Positions 25,262-32,891 of a stretch of DNA of 32,891 nt are shown here, piece by piece. Both the position numbers and the translations under genes were made by a program. The notes below the pieces were generated by a model. The model was not told the origin of the DNA, did not search any database, and saw only the letters and a program-made list of their open reading frames with translations. How positions within the stretch are numbered: the first letter of the stretch is position 1; each line of letters begins with the position of its first letter. This DNA is from Nitrincola sp. A-D6. Lineage in GTDB: Bacteria; Pseudomonadota; Gammaproteobacteria; Pseudomonadales; Balneatricaceae. The DNA is taken from contig NZ_JRLB01000103.1 in the NCBI RefSeq assembly GCF_000764495.1, positions 1 to 32,891 of the forward strand, given 5' to 3'.

Positions 25262-26791
25262 TTGAAAACAATCTTGCTGGTCTTCTGTTTGTGTTTCAGC
25301 CTGGGGGTGTCAGTTGTCTGTGCTCAGACTCGATCTGAGGATAGCGCGAACGCACGCAGAACAGCACCGGTGCAGCAGAACATGTTGCTGCCAGAACGCC
25401 AAACACCACGAGACGCTATAGGGCTTCGCCCTTCAGCAGAGCAGTGTACCTATCCAGGTCAACTTGTTACTTTACCTGTAACACTTGATGCCGTACAAGC
25501 AAACAACCAGTGGTTTATACAAGTTGATACAGTATTTATTCAACTGCACCCTGTCAGTCAGCAGAACCAGCAACCTGTGTTTCTACTCCCCTCCGATAAC
25601 AGAATTAAACCTCAACAGGTGTACTCGGTATTTGTACAAGCCGAATCAGCCGCCTATCCACGACCTATCTCTGTAACAGTTCGTACCTGTGCATTTGCAC
25701 TGAATACAGTATCTGCGGAGCACCCGGATCATAATGCCGGTGAGATCATCTTATTAATGGAAACTGATTTTTTATTGGCTGTAAAAAAAGAGGTTGAGGA
25801 TCAGGGCTATAGCATTGTTGATCAACACAGCTTGCAGCAATTGCAACAAAGTTTGCTTATCATTAGAACTGATGTACGTCAGTTGGAAACTGCAATACAG
25901 CAGTTGCGTCGTGAGTTTCCTTTTGCGGAAGTGGATCGAAACCATCATTATCAAATTTCGGCTGAACCGCGCTTATATGCCAAGGAAAAAATTAACTGGC
26001 AGCTTTTCAATAGTTATGAGTTTACCTCAACTACACCACTCAAAGTGGGTATGATTGATGGTGATATTGCACTGGATCATCTTAGTCTGGTTGGGCAAAA
26101 CATTCATCAGCAGTCGTTTTATCGGGGGCGAGCCAGTGCAGATAAAAACCACGCGACAGCTATTGCTGTGCTACTGGCAGGAAACCAGCAAGTCCCGGCA
26201 TTTAAAGGATTGCTGACAGATGTTGAATTGGTTGCTGCATCAGTACTGGAGCAGTTTGATTACAGTGCTGTTGCAACCACTGAGTCAATGGTACGCGCAC
26301 TTGACTGGCTGATGACGCATCAGGTCAGGCTGATCAATATTTCCTTGTCTGGTTCGCGTCAAAATGCCGTGTTAGATAAGTTTCTGGATTTGATAACAGG
26401 TCAGGGTGCGCTGATCTTTGCTGCAGCCGGTAATGATAAACTCCAGCACACTGCTGCTTTTCCTGCGGCACACCCGAAGGTTTTTGCGATTACGGCTATT
26501 GATGCTGCAAATCGTATCTACCCCTTTGCAAACCAAGGAAATTATCTGGATTTTTCTGCCCCCGGTGTAGATATCTGGACGGCGAGCAGCGAAGGCTCTG
26601 GTCAATACCGTTCGGGCACTTCGTTTGCTGTGCCTTACGCTGTGGCGGTGGCAGCAAATTATCTTAGTATCAATCCTAATATGTCACGTCATGTGCTTTA
26701 TGAGACTATGCGAAGTTATAGTGAAGATCTGGGACCTCCCGAGCATGATACTGTTTTCGGCTGGGGCTTGATAAAGTTGCCAGAGAATTAG
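25262..26791 (+). CDS. Exported S8 (subtilisin-family) serine peptidase
   Basis: This 509-residue protease starts best at TTG 25262: AGGAAG is six bases upstream and the next residues form a clean signal peptide (MKTILLVFCLCFSLGVSVV). Residues about 30-155 are an uncharacterised domain. Residues 159-230 look like an I9-type propeptide (EIILLMETDFLLAVKKEVED, ending FAEVDRNHHY). The S8 domain follows with all catalytic residues: D266 in MIDGD, H297 in DKNHATAIA, the oxyanion N391 in AAAGND and S454 in SGTSFAVP. The active site is thus intact. It follows the anti-sigma gene without a gap and may cut surface or periplasmic partners, possibly including the anti-sigma factor itself. Confidence 0.88.
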   Translation: MKTILLVFCLCFSLGVSVVCAQTRSEDSANARRTAPVQQNMLLPERQTPRDAIGLRPSAEQCTYPGQLVTLPVTLDAVQANNQWFIQVDTVFIQLHPVSQQNQQPVFLLPSDNRIKPQQVYSVFVQAESAAYPRPISVTVRTCAFALNTVSAEHPDHNAGEIILLMETDFLLAVKKEVEDQGYSIVDQHSLQQLQQSLLIIRTDVRQLETAIQQLRREFPFAEVDRNHHYQISAEPRLYAKEKINWQLFNSYEFTSTTPLKVGMIDGDIALDHLSLVGQNIHQQSFYRGRASADKNHATAIAVLLAGNQQVPAFKGLLTDVELVAASVLEQFDYSAVATTESMVRALDWLMTHQVRLINISLSGSRQNAVLDKFLDLITGQGALIFAAAGNDKLQHTAAFPAAHPKVFAITAIDAANRIYPFANQGNYLDFSAPGVDIWTASSEGSGQYRSGTSFAVPYAVAVAANYLSINPNMSRHVLYETMRSYSEDLGPPEHDTVFGWGLIKLPEN

Positions 26792-26858
26792 TATTAGCAA
26801 CGACTGTAATGTTTATCCTATCAAGATAAGGTTAAAGCAAACTACGTCAGGAGACTGG

Positions 26859-27996
26859 ATGTTTAAAGAACTCGAATTGGGTCCAAGGCAGCGTGCGACA
26901 GTCGCCGCAGCGATAACACTAGGATCCGTATTAATACTGTTGGTGGTTTTCAGCTTGAGTGTGTGGGGGCTGGCACGCTTTGTTGGGGCGTTTCAGAATG
27001 TATTACTGCCTCCGGTAGTTGCGGTCATTCTGACAATGTTATTACGCCCATATTACAGCGTCTTGGTTAGGGTTTGCCGCGGATCCCGGGCCGGGGGAGT
27101 GGTTGTTTTTTTTTCTTTCCGGACTCATTCCACTGGGTGTCTCTATCTGGTTTGTTAGTGCCATTGCTGCCGATCAATTGCTACAGTTATTCGATGACTT
27201 ACCCTCTATGCTAAATGCTACGCTTGAGGCCGGGCGTTCTGTTTCGCCGCAAGTTACCGCGCTATTGGAGAAGTACGGGTTGATGGCCGAGGTTGATAAG
27301 CTGCTTGAAAACCCTGTTGATATGGTGGCTAAGGTATTTCAGGATTTATGGGGGCGCATGTCGCAGCCTGTGGTTCAGATGTTTCAATCCGTGGTGGGAT
27401 TGTTCGCCTGGGCTGGGCTGCCTCTCTATTTAGCTTTCTTTCTTATGGCAAAGCCGTTTGAGCCCAGGCAGATTGGTGAATTTCTGCCTTTTCTCAAGAA
27501 AGACACCAGAGAAGATGTGATCTATCTGTTTGAACAGTTTGTTGGCATCCTGCTAACGTTTTTTCGTGGTCAGATCATTATTGCGCTGATTCAAGGTGTG
27601 CTTTTTGCTGTAGGTTTTACGCTAGTAGGGTTTCCCTACAGTATTGTAATTGGCTTCACTCTGGGGCTTCTCAATATTATTCCTTACCTGGGAAGTATCG
27701 TGGGTCTGAGTGTTGTACTGCCGATGGCCTATTTCGGTGAGGATGGCGGCGTTGCATCCTTGCTACTGGTGCTGGTTGTGTTCGCTGTGGTGCAGGTAAT
27801 TGAAGGTTATTTCCTCACTCCAAAAATTATGGGTAATCGCACAGGATTGCATCCAGCGCTTATCATTTTCGCAGTGTTCTTCTGGGGCGCTGCACTTGGA
27901 GGCGTCCTCGGCATGATTCTGGCGATTCCGTTAACGGCGTTTGCAGTTGTATTCTGGAGACTGTTGAAAAAGAAATACATTACCGAGGTGGTGTAA
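26859..27996 (+). CDS. AI-2E/PerM-family membrane transporter, frameshifted as read
   Basis: This is a member of the AI-2E (TqsA/PerM) transporter family, about 378 residues with seven or eight predicted membrane segments, such as ITLGSVLILLVVFSLSVWGL and LGGVLGMILAIPLTAFAVVF. Family blocks GFTLGLLNIIPYLGSIVG and GNRTGLHPALIIFAVFFWG are near the C-terminus. Substrates in the family are varied and unproven here. The frame breaks in the T9 tract at 27106-27114; with eight Ts it reads VVVFFLSGLIPLGVSIWF, as expected. A slipping tract could be a sequencing error or a real on/off switch. The start ATG has AGGAG six bases upstream. It is probably separate from the S8 group. Confidence 0.85.
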
Positions 27997-28019
27997 GCTT
28001 GTAGCATCTGAAAAAATGA

Positions 28020-29056
<1,037 letters not shown>

Positions 29057-29073
29057 TCTCTGAGGTACACTTT

Positions 29074-30860
29074 ATGAGTGATCAGCTGTTTGAGTTTCTG
29101 GATGATGTTGATGCGAATAGCAGCACTCCTGCGTTGACAGACGCTTCAGTGAGTCGCTCACCTAAGCAACATACGTTTAAACTCCTGGTGGTTGATGATG
29201 ATGAAGATGTTCATCTGATGACTGAGTTGTTACTCAAGGGGCTTTGCTTTGATGAGGATCAACTGCTGGTGCAGCATGCGTACAACAGTCAAGAGGCGTA
29301 TGACATCCTGCTGCATGATCCTGATATAGCTGCAATGCTACTGGATGTTGTGATGGAATCTGAAGATGCCGGTTTGCAACTGGTGCATCGGATTCGACAT
29401 AGTCTGCGTCGTACTAAGCTTAGAATTATCCTCAGAACCGGGCAGCCGGGCTATGCGCCGGAGCTGGAAACGATCCAGCGTTATGATATCAATGATTACA
29501 AAACCAAAACTGAGTTGACCCGGGAGCGCTTGTATACGTGCTTGATGACGGCAGCACGCAGCTATCGTCAACTGGATCAACTGGAAAAGTTGGCTTACGA
29601 AGACCATCTTACTGGCTATTAAGCCGAAATGGTTTGCTGCGTGCTTTGGAGATTAAGGCAGAGGGGAAAGGTGATGGCTATGCACTGGTACTGCTAGATA
29701 TTGATAATTTCTCTATGATAAACGATACCTTTGGTGCTTACTACGCGGATCGTTTTCTCATCGATTTTGCCGCACTACTGCAACACCTGCCAATGACCGA
29801 AGGGGTGGCCCGGCTAAGTGCAGATCAGTTTGCTCTGATTGTCGGCAGTACAGGTAGCCTGGTTGAAGAAATATTACGCAGTCAGCTGATATCCCGTACT
29901 CTGGTAATTGAAGGTGTGGAAACGCCCTTGAGCTTTTGTATGGGAATAGCACATTGCCATAAAGAGCTGGCACCACCAGAAATGCTAGGTCACGCGACGC
30001 TGGCCCTCAAACGGGCTAAAAAGATGGGTATGGGGCAGGCTATTACATTCAGTGATGCAATGATTTGTTCGTTGCGAGAGCGGGTGAGTATGCTCTCGTC
30101 ACTTAAGCAGGACCTGGATCATCATCGCTTGTACCTGGTTTATCAGCCACAGATACACCTGAAGTCGGGCCAACTGATAGGTGTAGAAGCCTTGGTGCGC
30201 TGGATGGATGAGTCCGGTCAGATGATATCACCCGCCGTCTTTATCGAACTGGCTGAACAATCTGGTTTGATTGTTAAACTCGGTGAATGGGTACTGCGCC
30301 GAGCTTTGTTTGATTGTGCAGATCTCTGCCGAGCTCAACCGGGTTTTCGCGTGGCTGTTAATGTATCGCCGTTGCAATTTCAACAACCTGACTTTGTAGA
30401 TCGGGTGAAGGCTTGTCTGCATGAGCAAGGGCTGGAAGGTCAGCATTTGGATCTGGAAATCACTGAGTCAGTATCCATGAGCTATGCTGATGAAATGATC
30501 GATAAATTCAAGGCGTTGCGGGAGATGGGAATCACTATATCGATTGATGATTTCGGCACTGGGTTTTCTTCACTCTCCTACCTGGAAAGGCTGCATGTAG
30601 ATTGTTTGAAAATTGATCGCTCCTTTATTGATAAACTTACCACATCGACATCGGGTTACCGTATAGCGCAAACGATATTGACTCTGGGACAGCGTCTCAA
30701 TATGCGGGTGTTAGCTGAAGGGATTGAAACGGATGCACAATTGAATGAACTTATCAAACTCAACTGTGACCAGGGGCAGGGATATTTAATTGCTCGACCG
30801 ATGAAAATTGATGCACTGGATGAGTGGATCAAAATTCATACTGACCAGCACAGTTTGTGA
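29074..30860 (+). CDS. Response regulator with degenerate GGDEF and intact EAL domain, frameshifted as read
   Basis: This protein of about 595 residues has a receiver domain at about 35-160 (LLVVDDDEDVHLM; likely phospho-acceptor D91 in AAMLLDVVM). A GGDEF domain follows in which the signature is SADQF, so c-di-GMP synthesis is unlikely. A C-terminal EAL domain has intact catalytic motifs: GVEALVRW, AVNVSPLQF, LEITES, SIDDFGTGFSSL, CLKIDRSF and LAEGIET. It is therefore a probable phosphorylation-controlled c-di-GMP phosphodiesterase. One T is missing near 29617; adding it turns LTGY-stop into LTGLLSRNGLL, joining the parts. The ATG at 29074 is preceded by GAGG. The downstream sensor kinase starts 16 bases after its stop and is the likely partner. 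Confidence 0.87.
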
Positions 30861-30876
30861 ATCAGGCAAGTAACGG

Positions 30877-32891
30877 ATGAAGTGCCTTTCTCGTTCTGCT
30901 CAATCACTCTTGTCAGCGACTGCGTTGTTGGTGCTGTCACTTGGTTTAATTTTGTTTCTTGCGTTGTTTCTGCTGCAAAAAGCTAATCGCGAAAGCGAAG
31001 CGGCTTCTGTCGCATTGTTGCAGGAGTCATTAAACGAACAACTAGAGTTGAATGCCGAAGCTTTGGGTGACAATCTGCTTACTTTTATGGAACAGGCAGG
31101 GCAGAGTTCTGAACTCCTGGCTTCGTTGTTGGGTCAAACGGCCAAACAACAGGGGCAGTTGAATCGCCTGCAGGTGCAGAAGCTTACAGCCGCTTCTCTG
31201 GTAGCTAATTCTTTGGTTAGTTCCGCTTATGTGCATTTTGAAACTGAGTCTTACGATGGTATGGACAGTGTCTATGCAGGTGTTGGTGAACATAGCTCAG
31301 CTCAAGGCTCTTTGGAGGTGTATTGGGTTCGGGAGGCTCAGGGGATTGTTTTTTATCCTAGTCCTGATGCAGCCTCAAAGTACTCTGAAGTCAGAGATGC
31401 CTTCGGTCAACGCGAATCCGAGTGGTATCTCTGCCCTAAAGAACAGTTGGCTCCCTGTTTGACTGAGCCCTATGCCTGGGAACTCAATCCGGGTGAACTG
31501 ATTGATATGATATCGCTGACTAAACCCATTCTTGTCAATGACAAGTTTGCCGGGGTTGCTGGAGTAGACCTGAACCTGGATTCTTTTCAGCGAGCTGCCC
31601 TACATCTTGTTAGTCCGGTTTTTGCGGGCCAGGCAAAACTGCTTCTGCTAAGTCAGCAGCAACGTATTCTGGCAGCCTCTGATTATCCAGATGCTAGGGG
31701 TCAATACCTCGATCAAATCAGTCCCGAACTAGCAAACTATCTGGCATCGAGTGACGAAAAAGCCTATCAGTCAGATGAGGAGACCTATCTCGTTAAGCAG
31801 CTGCCCTTATCACTGTTCAACACTGAATGGACGCTTGTGTTGATGCTACCGATGCAAAACACTTATACCGGTATGGAGGCCTTGCACTCTGATTTGATCA
31901 GCCGAAATACCCGCAGCATTTCGATACTAATAGTGGTATCGGGATTGGTTTTATCGGTCAGTTTGGTGATCGCTTTACGTTATGTTCGGCAGCGCGAATC
32001 TGCACTCAACAGAAGCCGCAATCAATTGGAAACAATCTTTAATGCCGCACCTAGTCCTATGGCTGTCGCCAGTTACCAGCAAGATCACTTTAAAACCAAA
32101 CGTGTCAATAAAGCCTGGTTAAGGGAGTTTGGTTACACTCAATCACAGGTGCTTGGGTCGAATGGTGAAGCGGTGGGGTGGTGGTGTTCTGACTCTGATC
32201 GACAGCGTGTCACTCAGCAGATTTTAGATCAGGGAGGCGTGAACCAGTTTCAGGTTTGGTTGCAGCGGGCTGATGGGTCAGTTTTTTTGGCGTCGGTGTC
32301 TGCTTCAACCATTGAGTTGGGGAATGAAAAAATGTTGGTCATGGTGTACGACAATGTGACCCAAACACACCATTTGCAACAACAGCAGATTCGTCTGAAC
32401 CGTGAGTTGGACCTTCGAGTTAAAGAGCGTACTTTGGAATTGGAGCAAGCGATTGGTGATCTTGAAGTGGCCCAGCAGGAGCTGATTCAATCAGGAAAAT
32501 TAGCCGCTTTGGGTAATTTGGTTGCGGGTATTGCGCATGAGTTGAATACGCCAGTCGGTAATGCGGTGATGGCTTCATCGCGTTTTCGTGGTGACTATGA
32601 GGAGTTACGACGCAAAGTAGCACAGGGGATGCGCCGTTCTGATCTGATGACATTTATTGAACAGGGAGAGCAGACCACCGATATTCTGACACGAAACTTG
32701 CAGCGTGCGGCCGAATTAATTAACAGCTTCAAACAGGTTGCGGTGGATCAGACCACTTCTCAGCAGCGTCGTTGTTCTCTGAATGAGGTAGTGCATAATG
32801 TCCTGCTGATGCTACAGCCCACTATTCGTAAAACACCGCATCAAGTCATTAATGACCTGCAAGAAACCCTTATCATGGACACCTACCCGGC
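30877..32891 (+). CDS. Sensor histidine kinase, 3' end beyond the window
   Basis: An uninterrupted frame of 671 codons begins at ATG 30877 and runs off the window edge. It has a transmembrane helix at about residues 10-34, a large periplasmic sensor region (about 35-345, of dCache type by its layout, with [11 protein letters not shown]) and a second membrane helix at about 347-370. A PAS-like domain follows at about 380-500, then a coiled-coil ([20 protein letters not shown]) and a HisKA domain with phospho-acceptor H554 in [14 protein letters not shown]. The ATP-binding domain should follow outside the window. Located directly after the receiver-EAL gene, it probably controls c-di-GMP breakdown in response to an external signal that cannot be named. 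Confidence 0.9.
   Translation, partial: MKCLSRSAQSLLSATALLVLSLGLILFLALFLLQKANRESEAASVALLQESLNEQLELNAEALGDNLLTFMEQAGQSSELLASLLGQTAKQQGQLNRLQVQKLTAASLVANSLVSSAYVHFETESYDGMDSVYAGVGEHSSAQGSLEVYWVREAQGIVFYPSPDAASKYSEVRDAFGQRESEWYLCPKEQLAPCLTEPYAWELNPGELIDMISLTKPILVNDKFAGVAGVDLNLDSFQRAALHLVSPVFAGQAKLLLLSQQQRILAASDYPDARGQYLDQISPELANYLASSDEKAYQSDEETYLVKQLPLSLFNTEWTLVLMLPMQNTYTGMEALHSDLISRNTRSISILIVVSGLVLSVSLVIALRYVRQRESALNRSRNQLETIFNAAPSPMAVASYQQDHFKTKRVNKAWLREFGYTQSQVLGSNGEAVGWWCSDSDRQRVTQQILDQGGVNQFQVWLQRADGSVFLASVSASTIELGNEKMLVMVYDNVTQTHHLQQQQIRLNRELDLRVKERTLELEQAIGDLEVAQQELIQSGKLAALGNLVAGIAHELNTPVGNAVMASSRFRGDYEELRRKVAQGMRRSDLMTFIEQGEQTTDILTRNLQRAAELINSFKQVAVDQTTSQQRRCSLNEVVHNVLLMLQPTIRKTPHQVINDLQETLIMDTYP

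Overview
The window is about 33 kb of a gammaproteobacterial chromosome, probably from a marine, Oceanospirillales-like organism. That placement is inference from gene content: UbiT/UbiV, a methylamine pathway with its own Amt transporter, a LysR/DUF1127 pair and a BioMNY transporter. No rRNA, tRNA, CRISPR array, prophage or transposase gene was seen.

Layout. 1-740: the end of ubiV converges on ubiT (oxygen-independent ubiquinone synthesis); ubiT has a textbook class II FNR/Anr promoter. 760-13,300: an XRE-cupin repressor is divergent from purU-mgdABCD-gmaS-mgsABC, followed by amt. This is a complete N-methylglutamate pathway for monomethylamine. GmaS and MgsABC move the methylamine onto glutamate, MgdABCD oxidises N-methylglutamate, and PurU releases formate from the C1-folate branch. 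A sigma-54-type promoter lies before purU, and nearly the same 27-bp dyad lies before both purU and amt, so the repressor probably controls both. 13,328-17,595 (minus strand): bioM-bioN-bioY, a hotdog thioesterase and a PilZ/degenerate HD-GYP protein. 17,720-17,875: a nested-palindrome intergenic element. 17,940-19,333: a DUF1127 protein divergent from a LysR regulator.

19,460-26,791 is the least familiar region and the best candidate for an undescribed system. It encodes a secreted Cys/Pro-rich protein, an outer-membrane barrel, an exported FnIII-like protein, an ECF sigma factor, a membrane anti-sigma factor and an exported subtilisin-family (S8) peptidase. The periplasmic end of the anti-sigma factor has the strand/helix pattern of a subtilase propeptide, which suggests a protease-controlled surface-sensing circuit. 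An ECF-type promoter precedes the first gene, and a terminator separates that gene from the rest.

26,859-32,891: an AI-2E/PerM-type transporter, an adenine-deaminase-like enzyme, a receiver-degenerate GGDEF-EAL protein and a sensor histidine kinase cut by the window edge.

Quality warning: nine genes carry a clear single-base frameshift and a tenth is suspected, mostly one base missing from a short run. The disrupted genes look otherwise intact, so uncorrected sequencing errors are likelier than real pseudogenes. Coordinates are given for the sequence as it stands; corrected reading is explained in each entry.
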